A stretch of 7,696 bases of DNA, taken from Chloroflexota bacterium. GTDB lineage: Bacteria; Chloroflexota; UBA6077; JADZDV01. Shown in pieces: positions 1 through 7,696 of this stretch. The notes beneath the pieces were generated by a model. It had not been told where the DNA came from, did no database searches, and saw only the letters and a list, made by a program, of their open reading frames with translations. Position 1 is the stretch's first letter. Every line of letters starts with the position of its first letter. The DNA lies in the NCBI GenBank assembly GCA_020850915.1, contig JADZDV010000145.1, positions 1 to 7,696 on the forward strand, read 5' to 3'. Made by a program: the position numbers and the translations under genes.

Positions 1-1319
1 CCGTGGTCTGGGTCGATTGGCGCCCGCCCGGCTCGGGCGATCCGGCCGTGGCCCGGGCGCTGGCTGCGCTCGACGCGGGCCCGGACGACGCGATCGAGCG
101 GGCGAACCGTCGGGTCGTCGAGCGCATAGTCGCCGCCGAGCCGGTCCTGGTGGATGTCGTGCCCGCGAAGGCTGTTGCGCCGCCGCTGCGGGAGCGCGCG
201 CTGTTCCACGCCGGCCCGCCGCTCGCCTGGGAGCATTTCACCGGGCCCGCCCGCGGCGCGTGCATCGGCGCCGTGCTGCTCGAAGGTTGGGCCGCCGACG
301 AAGCGGACGCCCTCCAGTTGCTGGAGGGTGGCTCGGTGACGCTCGCATCCTGTCACGAGGCCGGCTTCGTCGGACCGATGGGCGGCATCACGTCTGGCTC
401 CATGCCGGTGCTGGTGGTCGAGGACCGCAAGAGCGGTGTCCGCGCGTACTGCAACCTGAACGAGGGCATCGGGCGGGTGCTCCGGTTCGGCGCCTACGGA
501 CCGGAGGTTGTCGAGCGACTCTGCTGGCAGCGTGACGTGCTTGCGCCAGCGCTGAGCGCCGCGCTGCGCGGCGGTGACGGCATTGCGCTCAGACCGCTGA
601 TGTCGCGCGCGCTGACCATGGGCGACGAATTCCACCAGCGCAACACCGCCGCCAGCCTGCTGCTGTTGCGAGAGCTGGCGCCGCTGCTCACCGGCGCGGC
701 ACTGTCTGGCTCGGTCCTGTCCGCGGTGATCCGGTTCCTTGGCAGCACCGACCAGTTCTTCCTCAACGTGGCCATGGCCGTCGGCAAGGCTACCATGGAC
801 GCGGCTCACCAGGAGCGTGGCGGGACGCTGGTTACCGCGATGTGTCGCAACGGCTACGAGTTCGCGATTCGCACCAGCGGCACCGGCGACCGCTGGTTCA
901 CCGCGCCCGCCAATACGCCCGAAGGGCTCTTCTTCAGTGGCTACACGGCCGCCGACGCCAATCCAGACATTGGCGACTCGGCCATCACCGAGACGATGGG
1001 CGTCGGCGCGTTCTGCATGGCCGCCGCGCCGGCGGTTGTTGCCTATGTCGGCGCGGGCCGCTTCGTGGACGCGATGGCCATCACCCGCGAGATGCGCGAG
1101 ATCACTGTGGCTGACAACCCGACTCTGGCCATTCCGACGGTGGATTCTGAGGGCGCCCCAACGGGCCTCGACGTGCGCGCCGTCGTCCGAACGGGGATCA
1201 CGCCCATCATCAACACGGGGATCGCCCATCGTGAGGCTGGCGTTGGCCAGATCGGCGCGGGCACCGTTCGAGCGCCGCTTGGCTGCTTCGAAGCGGCCCT
1301 GCTGGCTCTCGCGCCCTGA
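1..1319 (+). CDS. DUF1116 family protein (YlbE/AllG-like), 5' truncated
   Basis: The frame is open from base 3 to a TGA at 1317-1319, giving 438 visible residues; bases 1-2 belong to a cut codon. The GTG at base 3 could be read as a start, but the first residues (VVWVDWRPPG) match an internal strand seen near the N-terminus of longer DUF1116 proteins, so the true start is probably 15-25 codons upstream. Family hallmarks, recognised from memory, are HAGPPLAWE, GPMGGITSGSMPVLVVE, YCNLNEGIGRVLRFGAYG, MGDEFHQRN, RWFTAPANTPEGLFF, ANPDIGDSAITET and a C-terminal INTGIAHREAGVGQIGAG. In E. coli the homologue YlbE (AllG) acts with FdrA/AllF and AllH as an oxamate carbamoyltransferase that splits oxalurate into oxamate and carbamoyl phosphate in anaerobic allantoin use. 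Whether this protein has that substrate cannot be told here; a neighbouring fdrA-like gene, if present, would lie upstream. No signal peptide or membrane segment is seen, so it is probably cytoplasmic. Confidence 0.9.
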   Translation, partial: VVWVDWRPPGSGDPAVARALAALDAGPDDAIERANRRVVERIVAAEPVLVDVVPAKAVAPPLRERALFHAGPPLAWEHFTGPARGACIGAVLLEGWAADEADALQLLEGGSVTLASCHEAGFVGPMGGITSGSMPVLVVEDRKSGVRAYCNLNEGIGRVLRFGAYGPEVVERLCWQRDVLAPALSAALRGGDGIALRPLMSRALTMGDEFHQRNTAASLLLLRELAPLLTGAALSGSVLSAVIRFLGSTDQFFLNVAMAVGKATMDAAHQERGGTLVTAMCRNGYEFAIRTSGTGDRWFTAPANTPEGLFFSGYTAADANPDIGDSAITETMGVGAFCMAAAPAVVAYVGAGRFVDAMAITREMREITVADNPTLAIPTVDSEGAPTGLDVRAVVRTGITPIINTGIAHREAGVGQIGAGTVRAPLGCFEAALLALAP

Positions 1320-1332
1320 ACCACGACGCCTG

Positions 1333-2517
1333 ATGCCATCGTCACGGTCTCTCGGCGTCCTCGCCCTGACTGTTCCAGTGCTCGTCCTGCTCGCGGCCGG
1401 CTGCGCCTTCGTCGGGCCGTTTCGGATCGGCGTCTCGGTCACGCTCTCCGGTCCGACAGCGAGAGCTGGCGAGGCGATCGTGAGCGGGGCGCGCCTGGCG
1501 ACCGAGGACGTCAATAGGGCGGGAGGCGTGAATGGCCGCGCGCTGGAGGTCGTCGTTCGCGACGACCGTGATGATCCGAACGTCGGCGCGACCAATGTTC
1601 GCGAGTTCCTCGCCGACGCTCGCCCGGTGATCGCGCTGATCGGCGGCCAGAACAGCGACGTCGGGATGGAGCAGCGAGAGGTCGCGCGAGAGCTGCACCT
1701 GCCGATGCTCTTCACGACCGCGCCCAGCCCGGAGTTGATCCTGGACGATCGACAGCCGAGCTGGGTCTTCCGAGTGGGGCCGTCCGCCGAGACGATTGCC
1801 GAATCGATGGTCGAGCGGCTGATCCGGGTGCTGGGGAAGCGGCGCCCGGCGATCGTGGCCGAGCGGAGCGCCTGGGGCGACGCCTACCTGACCGGCCTCG
1901 AGCGTGCCCTGGACCGGCGCGGGTGGCGCAGTCCGAATGTCGAGCGCTTCGATCATGGCGAGACCCAGCCGGAGCCGATGCTCGTGCGGTCTCGCGAATT
2001 CCTCGGCGACTCCGTCATCCTGGTGGCGAGGGGGCGAGACGCGTTGACGTTCCTGCGCGGCGCCACTCGAGTCGGACTCCTGCTACCGCTCGTCGGGATT
2101 CCGGAGGTCGCCGAGGAAGATCCAGATCGCGCGCTGGGAGCGGCGCCGCCCGGAGGCCTCTACGCCCTGGTCCGCTTCCCGATGGATGCCGAAACGCTCG
2201 CCGATCAGCCACGCCTCGCGGCGCTGGCCGACCGGTATCGGGCGCGGCTCGGCCTCGATGGGGACTCGTCCCCGCCGGAGTCTGGCGGGTTCACGGCCGG
2301 GTACGATGCCGTGCTGTTGCTCGCCGACGCGCTCCGCGCCTCGCCAAGCCCCGATCGCGCGCGTCTGCGCACGTTGCTGGAGCAGGGGCGCCTGGTGGAC
2401 GGGCTCATTCGCCGCTATGCACCGGCATTCTCGCCGAACGATCATGAGGCCGCCTCGGCGGACTCGCTGAGGCTGGTAACCTGGCGCGAGAGCCGCTGGC
2501 TGCCCGTGCAACGATGA
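1333..2517 (+). CDS. ABC transporter substrate-binding lipoprotein, LivJ/Peripla_BP_6 type
   Basis: Encodes 394 residues, a usual length for family 6 (branched-chain amino acid type) periplasmic-binding proteins. ATG 1333 is chosen because it begins a short basic stretch (MPSSRSLG), a hydrophobic core (residues 9-22) and a lipobox-like AAG before Cys24. The frame is open back to 739, but that stretch is a shadow of the upstream gene. Mature-protein signatures are FRIGVSVTLSGPTARAGEAI (residues 30-49), ATEDVNRAGGVNGR, VVRDDRDDPN, IALIGGQNSDV, and near the C-terminus a YDAVLLLADAL helix (324-334). The protein should be lipid-anchored outside the membrane and bind an amino acid, amide or similar small ligand. 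No permease or ATPase gene is nearby, so its transporter is elsewhere or it acts as a sensor. It starts 13 bases after the DUF1116 stop without a clear ribosome-binding site, which suggests translational coupling. The ligand is unknown. Confidence 0.88.
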   Translation: MPSSRSLGVLALTVPVLVLLAAGCAFVGPFRIGVSVTLSGPTARAGEAIVSGARLATEDVNRAGGVNGRALEVVVRDDRDDPNVGATNVREFLADARPVIALIGGQNSDVGMEQREVARELHLPMLFTTAPSPELILDDRQPSWVFRVGPSAETIAESMVERLIRVLGKRRPAIVAERSAWGDAYLTGLERALDRRGWRSPNVERFDHGETQPEPMLVRSREFLGDSVILVARGRDALTFLRGATRVGLLLPLVGIPEVAEEDPDRALGAAPPGGLYALVRFPMDAETLADQPRLAALADRYRARLGLDGDSSPPESGGFTAGYDAVLLLADALRASPSPDRARLRTLLEQGRLVDGLIRRYAPAFSPNDHEAASADSLRLVTWRESRWLPVQR

Positions 2518-3149
2518 GCCAGGCCCGGAGCAGCGATGGTGAGCGCAGCTTGAGTGACCGCCTCCGCCCACGGCGACTGAAGCCGTCCGAGATCGTGACG
2601 GCCTATTCGCTCGGCTATTTCCCGATGGCAGAGCGGCGAGACGGACCCGTGGGCTGGCTGTCGCCCGACCCGCGCTGCATCATCCCGCTCGACAGCTTTC
2701 ACACCCCGCGCCGGCTCGCGCGCACCATCCAGCAGGACCGCTTCGAGATTCGACTGGACTCAGCCTTCCGCGAGGTGGTCCAGGGATGCGCCGACCGGCC
2801 GGAGACCTGGATCTCCCGCGAGATCGAAGACGTCTTCTGCGCGCTGCACGCTCAGGGGCTGGCCCATAGCTTTGAAGTCTGGTCCGACGGCGTGCTGGCT
2901 GGGGGGGTATACGGACTGAGTCTGGGAGCCGCCTTCTTCGGCGAGTCGATGTTCAGCCGCGTCCGAGACGCCTCCAAGGTGGCCCTGGTCTCCCTGCTTC
3001 ACCATCTCCGGGCTCGCGGCTACCAGTTGTTCGACGTCCAGTACGTCAACGACCACCTCGTGCAGTTCGGCCCCGTCGAGATCCCTCGCGCCCGTTATCT
3101 CCGACTGCTGTCTCGCGCTCTCCAGACGGAGGCGACGTTCCTCCCCTGA
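2514..3149 (+). CDS. aat: Leucyl/phenylalanyl-tRNA--protein transferase
   Basis: Encodes 211 residues; the E. coli enzyme has about 234. Aat moves Leu or Phe from its aminoacyl-tRNA onto proteins with N-terminal Arg or Lys, creating a destabilising N-terminus that ClpS delivers to a Clp protease (bacterial N-degron pathway); it acts in the cytoplasm. Diagnostic stretches are YSLGYFPM (31-38), GWLSPDPRCIIPL (47-59), ETWISREIEDVF, AHSFEVW, FFGESMFSR (141-149), DASKVALV, and FDVQYVNDH (173-181) with EIPRARYL following. D174 and Q176 match the D-x-Q pair (Asp186/Gln188) implicated in catalysis in E. coli. The start codon overlaps the stop of the binding-protein gene (ATGA at 2514-2517). No Shine-Dalgarno is evident, so translation is probably coupled. 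The first ~20 residues are Arg/Ser-rich and unconserved. No clpS is visible in the window. Confidence 0.96.
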   Translation: MSQARSSDGERSLSDRLRPRRLKPSEIVTAYSLGYFPMAERRDGPVGWLSPDPRCIIPLDSFHTPRRLARTIQQDRFEIRLDSAFREVVQGCADRPETWISREIEDVFCALHAQGLAHSFEVWSDGVLAGGVYGLSLGAAFFGESMFSRVRDASKVALVSLLHHLRARGYQLFDVQYVNDHLVQFGPVEIPRARYLRLLSRALQTEATFLP

Positions 3150-3185
3150 CAATTCTCCCGCCCACAGCGGGGGAGGGTCGGGGAG
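3141..3185 (+). terminator. Long imperfect stem-loop at the end of aat (possible terminator or REP-like unit)
   Basis: The inner stem pairs 3153-3161 (TTCTCCCGC) with 3167-3175 (GCGGGGGAG) around the loop CCACA, 9 pairs including two G-U. Outside a small bulge, GAC 3148-3150 pairs with GTC 3177-3179, and CTCCCC 3141-3146 pairs with GGGGAG 3180-3185. The aat stop codon (TGA 3147-3149) lies inside the structure. There is no U-tract after it, so it is not a canonical intrinsic terminator. It could stop or stabilise the upstream transcript, or be one copy of a dispersed GC-rich palindrome. No second copy is seen in this window. Confidence 0.45.
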
Positions 3186-3309
3186 AGTCGTCAACGGCGG
3201 GGGAGCAAACGTGGATGGACCCAGTGGTCTCCATTCGCGTTCAAGCAGTAAACTCGCGCCGCGCGACGCCCGTCACGAGACACCCGGGCATCATTCGCGC
3301 GGAGTCCAG

Positions 3310-4947
3310 ATGAGACCGCTTCTTTCGAGGCCGAGGCTGGCGTGCGTCCTCCTGGCGTCGATTGTGGCCCTGTCTGCCGTCGTGCAGCCCGACCAGTTGG
3401 TGATGAGGGATGCGAGTGCCGCCAGCGGCTCCGCCTCAGCTCTCAGCACCACCCAGGAGACCTTGACGCCCGGTCGTCCCGGTCAGGCGCCGCGTGCGCA
3501 GCCGCTCACTGCCCAGCGTGCCGCCGAGCTGCAGCAGCGCGTGCTCGACCGCCGTGCGCGCTCCCTTGACAGCGAGGCCGTCCGGCACGCCGGGACGAGT
3601 GGCAACGGAGCTGCTCGTCGCCCGGCAGGTCGCGCGGTGAACGTGCAGTCCGCCGCGCCGAGCGCCCCATCTGACCTGTCCGTGCCTCGTCACCTTACGG
3701 ACCTGCCAGCCGTCAATCCGGGGAACTCCATCATCGCCGGACCGGTTGCTGTGAACAACGGCCGCGAGCTGTTCTACGCGGGGAACACCCACGTCGAGTT
3801 CTCCACCGATGGCGGCCACGCCTGGCAGTCCGTGGCCATCCAGTCAGGGACAGCGGCTGCGCCGCTCGCCTGCTGCCTGCTCGACGCGGTGCGCGATCCC
3901 GCGCGCTCGCTCACCATCTGGAGCGTCCTTTACGTAGACGCCCAGGTGACCAGCGGCGTTGCAAGGATCTACGCGCGGCCAAGCATCCGCGACGACGACG
4001 CGTGCTACTACGACGTCTACCCGGGCCCCGGCATCGTGCCCGATTTCCCACGGCTCGGGCTCAGCACGAACAGCCTTTATGTCTCCACCAGCAACGTGAG
4101 CGCCCAGGGCTGGCTGAGCACACAGGTGCGCCGCTTCAGCCTGGACCAGCTTTCGAACTGCGAGTCGTTGAACGCTAGCGTGTTCACCTTTCGAGACCGC
4201 CGTGGCCAGCGCATCCTCGTGCCGGTCGACGGCGCCCGACGGACGATGTATTTCGGCTACCTGAAGAGTCGCGGCGCGCTCCGCGTCCTGAGCTGGCCGG
4301 AAGGCTCGACCAGGCTCGCCGCGCGCACCGTCTCGGTGGCGCCCACCACGTTCGGGGAGCCGGACTGCCGCGGCGGGGCCAACAACGCGGGGTGGATGCG
4401 CGGCGTGAGCGCGCCGCACATCGCCGGGTTCGACCTCCGCGGCGTCGTGGCAAACGGCAAGCTGCTCTTCCTCTGGCCTGGCGTGGCAGATCGCGGCCAC
4501 CAACAGGCTTACGTGCACGCAGCTGTCCTGCGCGAGTCGGACTTTCGGGTGCTGGACCAGCCACACCTCTTCAGCGACGACCTCTGTCTCGGACTGCCGG
4601 CGGTCAGCGCCAACACCCGCGGCGACCTCGGCCTGGCGCTGGCAGGCGGAGGTCGCGCCGGCGGCGGTGGCCTGCCCGTCCAGGGTTTCGTGGGCATGGC
4701 GGACGACTACACCGGCGGCTTCGGCGTCTTCCCGACGATCTACCTGGCGACCCCCGGCACCCACAACCCGCCCGACGGCCGATTTGGCGACACCTACAGC
4801 ATCCGCCCCGCCTCCCCCTGCGGCCTCTTCTGGACCGCTGCCAGCTACGCCCTCAGCGGCGGGACAGCCGTCCAGAACGTCAATGCCCGCTACATCGAGT
4901 TTGGCAGAGAGCGGGATCGAGGTTGCTGGGATGTGGCAAATCCCTGA
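3310..4947 (+). CDS. Secreted Asp-box (BNR-like) protein of unknown function
   Basis: Encodes 545 residues. ATG 3310 is preferred: GGAG at 3301-3304 stands 5 bases before it, and it gives a normal export signal, a basic n-region MRPLLSRPR followed by a hydrophobic core (about residues 10-26). A GTG at 3211 in the same frame also has a purine-rich GGGGGAG 5 bases upstream, but it would put 33 polar residues before the signal. Residues ~30-135 are Ala/Ser/Arg/Pro-rich and probably a linker. The folded part begins near PAVNPGNSIIAGPVAV and holds one clear Asp-box, STDGGHAW (165-172, pattern SxDxGxxW), typical of beta-propeller proteins including sialidases and photosystem assembly factors. The mature part has eight cysteines (one CC pair, others in DACYY, SNCES, PDCRG, DLCLG, SPCGL, RGCWD), consistent with disulfides outside the cell. 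A late DGRFGDTYSIRPASP segment resembles the last blade of BNR-type proteins. I do not see the full active-site set of a sialidase, and no enzymatic role is claimed. Confidence 0.8.
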   Translation: MRPLLSRPRLACVLLASIVALSAVVQPDQLVMRDASAASGSASALSTTQETLTPGRPGQAPRAQPLTAQRAAELQQRVLDRRARSLDSEAVRHAGTSGNGAARRPAGRAVNVQSAAPSAPSDLSVPRHLTDLPAVNPGNSIIAGPVAVNNGRELFYAGNTHVEFSTDGGHAWQSVAIQSGTAAAPLACCLLDAVRDPARSLTIWSVLYVDAQVTSGVARIYARPSIRDDDACYYDVYPGPGIVPDFPRLGLSTNSLYVSTSNVSAQGWLSTQVRRFSLDQLSNCESLNASVFTFRDRRGQRILVPVDGARRTMYFGYLKSRGALRVLSWPEGSTRLAARTVSVAPTTFGEPDCRGGANNAGWMRGVSAPHIAGFDLRGVVANGKLLFLWPGVADRGHQQAYVHAAVLRESDFRVLDQPHLFSDDLCLGLPAVSANTRGDLGLALAGGGRAGGGGLPVQGFVGMADDYTGGFGVFPTIYLATPGTHNPPDGRFGDTYSIRPASPCGLFWTAASYALSGGTAVQNVNARYIEFGRERDRGCWDVANP

Positions 4948-5845
4948 GCAGCAGTCTTGACTGGGTGCCGGCGTGGCCTCTGCCGCCAACCTGCGCCAGC
5001 AGCATCCCCGCCAGGATGAGCGCGCAGCCGATCGCGCCCCTGACTCCCAGCTGCTCGCCGGCGAGGAGAGTCGCGAACAGCGCCGCGAAGACGGGCTCGG
5101 TGGAGAAGATCAGGGCAGTGTGGGTCGGGGAGGTGTGGCGCTGGGCGCGGGTCTGGACGTAGAAAGCGCCGACCGTGGCCAGCAGGCCGGTGAAGGCGGC
5201 GGCCGGCAGGGCAGCACCGAGCTGAGCTGGGAGCGGTCGCTCGAAGATAGCGGCGCTCGCGGCGGCGGCGGCCGTCACCGTCAGAACCTGGCCCAGTGTC
5301 ACATCAGCAGCGCCGTGCGCGTGTGTCACTCGGCTGAGCGCCAGGATGTGCAGGGCGAAGCAGACGGCGCAGCCGAGGACCAGCAGCTCGCCCAGACCGG
5401 CTGACGGAGCCTGTTCGAGCGTGAGGAGCGCGGTCCCCAGCACGGCGAGCGCAACCCCGGCCGCGACCGACGCGGCGGGCCGACCGCGTCGCAGCGCGGC
5501 CTCGCCGCCGGCCACGAACACGACGGAGAGGCCGGTCAGGAAGCCCGCGCTCGAGGCCGTCGTATGGGCCAGGCCAGCCGTCTGGAGGACGTAGCCGCCG
5601 AAGAGACAGAGTCCGGGAACAACGCCCGCCCGAACCGCGTTGTAGCTGGTACGGCCCGGCTGGAGCAGCGCAACGGTTGCCAGGGGGATGAGCGCCAGGC
5701 CGAAGCGCTCGGCCACGAAGCTCAGCGGTCCAATGTCGCTGACCGCCTCCTTCACGACGACGAAGGTCGCGCCCCAGACCCCGGCCACGCCGAGCAGACA
5801 GAGCTCCGCGGCCAGCCGAGCCCGCGAATCCTTAGCGCGAATCAA
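4880..5845 (-). CDS. EamA/DMT-superfamily transporter
   Basis: Encodes 321 residues. The start is TTG (5845-5843 on the minus strand), supported by AAAGG 7 bases upstream; no ATG lies nearby in frame. Two tandem EamA domains (about residues 12-143 and 153-287) give a predicted ten-helix inner-membrane protein. Signatures are GVWGATFVVVKEAV (22-35) in helix 1, AGFLTGLSVVFV (100-111), and in the second half SPTHTALIFSTEPVFAALFA followed by GCALILAGMLLAQVG. The family exports amino acids, metabolites or other small molecules; the substrate cannot be read from the sequence. A polar tail of ~35 residues (GGRGHAGTQ... to CSGH) follows the last helix, and its last ~22 codons are antisense to the end of the secreted-protein gene. 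The tail looks unconserved, possibly from stop-codon loss. The gene stands alone on this strand, divergent from clpC. Confidence 0.92.
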   Translation of the reverse strand: MIRAKDSRARLAAELCLLGVAGVWGATFVVVKEAVSDIGPLSFVAERFGLALIPLATVALLQPGRTSYNAVRAGVVPGLCLFGGYVLQTAGLAHTTASSAGFLTGLSVVFVAGGEAALRRGRPAASVAAGVALAVLGTALLTLEQAPSAGLGELLVLGCAVCFALHILALSRVTHAHGAADVTLGQVLTVTAAAAASAAIFERPLPAQLGAALPAAAFTGLLATVGAFYVQTRAQRHTSPTHTALIFSTEPVFAALFATLLAGEQLGVRGAIGCALILAGMLLAQVGGRGHAGTQSRLLLRDLPHPSNLDPALCQTRCSGH

Positions 5846-5856
5846 ACGAAAACCTT

Positions 5857-5862
5857 TATAAT
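5857..5862 (+). promoter_or_regulatory. Candidate -10 box (TATAAT) for clpC
   Basis: A perfect TATAAT sits in a short AT-rich patch (about 5841-5885) that stands out from the GC-rich surroundings. It is about 100 bases before the clpC start, so the transcript would have a leader of roughly 95 bases. A -35 box is weak: the best candidate is TTAGCG at 5832-5837, 19 bases upstream, with three of six matches. The patch overlaps the ribosome-binding site of the divergent transporter gene. No CIRCE (HrcA) or CtsR-type heptad operator was found by eye. Confidence 0.45.
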
Positions 5863-5922
5863 GTCGCTAGCAAGATTAGTGTTCCAGGTGCTGCAAGCCT
5901 CGTTGGTTCGCGGCGAGCTGGG

Positions 5923-5950
5923 GCGCTGATCCTGTCAGATCGCTGAGCGC
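5923..5950 (+). other. Possible leader hairpin directly before the clpC ribosome-binding site
   Basis: GCGCTGATC (5923-5931) can pair with GATC (5938-5941) and AGCGC (5946-5950), with loop CTGTCA and a four-base bulge GCTG on the 3' side. It ends immediately before GAGG at 5951-5954. Hairpins of this size arise easily in GC-rich DNA, so this is tentative. Confidence 0.22.
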
Positions 5951-5964
5951 GAGGATTGAGGTTC

Positions 5965-7696
<1,732 letters not shown>

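Noticed and set aside
739..1332. Upstream extension of the binding-protein frame to 739
   Set aside because: It overlaps conserved DUF1116 sequence, its translation is Arg/Pro/Ser-rich, and the lipoprotein signal begins at ATG 1333.
1342..1956. A 204-codon antisense frame under the binding-protein gene
   Set aside because: No recognisable domain or supporting start signal; a shadow of the + strand gene.
3225..3254. Promoter for the secreted-protein gene (TGGTCT 3225-3230 and TAAACT 3249-3254)
   Set aside because: The -10 matches only four of six positions and the -35 is poor; too weak to annotate.
3233..3300. Direct repeat ATTCGCG (3233-3239 and 3294-3300)
   Set aside because: Only seven bases and GC-rich; expected by chance.
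3211..3309. GTG 3211 as start of the secreted protein
   Set aside because: Not excluded, but it would place 33 polar residues before the signal peptide, and its GGGGGAG lies next to the GC-rich palindrome; ATG 3310 has its own GGAG at proper spacing.
3844..4989. A 381-codon antisense frame under the secreted-protein gene
   Set aside because: Low-complexity Ala/Arg/Glu-rich translation with no signal or domain; explained by codon bias of the + strand gene, which has a good signal peptide and Asp-box.

Overview
The window is high-GC bacterial chromosome, densely coded on both strands. It holds six protein genes, two of them cut by the window edges. There is no RNA gene, insertion sequence, integrase, CRISPR array or other mobile-element signal. 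The mix suggests a Chloroflexota-like, or other deep-branching high-GC, free-living bacterium: a DUF1116 protein, a LivJ-type lipoprotein, a short Aat, an EamA exporter starting at TTG, and a ClpC with a UVR-like middle domain. This assignment is an inference from gene style and was not tested by alignment.

Left block (1-3149, + strand): the 3' part of a DUF1116 gene (relative of E. coli YlbE/AllG, linked to oxamate carbamoyltransferase). A lipoprotein-type branched-chain-amino-acid-like solute-binding protein follows 13 bases later, and then aat (leucyl/phenylalanyl-tRNA-protein transferase), which overlaps the binding-protein gene by 4 bases (ATGA). This looks like one transcription unit. 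It ends in a long imperfect GC-rich stem-loop that includes the aat stop codon.

Middle block (3310-5845): a secreted, cysteine-bearing protein with one clear Asp-box motif (probable beta-propeller, function unknown) runs on +. It converges with an EamA/DMT-family transporter on -, and the two reading frames overlap tail to tail by 68 bases.

Right block (5846-7696): a relatively AT-rich 119-base divergent intergenic region carries a perfect TATAAT on the + strand. It is followed by the first 577 codons of clpC, a Clp/Hsp100 AAA+ unfoldase, which runs off the window.

The clearest functional theme is protein turnover. Aat adds Leu/Phe N-degrons, and a Clp unfoldase is the kind of machine that destroys such substrates. 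The two genes are about 2.8 kb apart and in separate transcription units, so the link is suggestive only. I found no convincing undescribed system. The most open items are the secreted Asp-box protein, the orphan binding-protein lipoprotein and the stem-loop.
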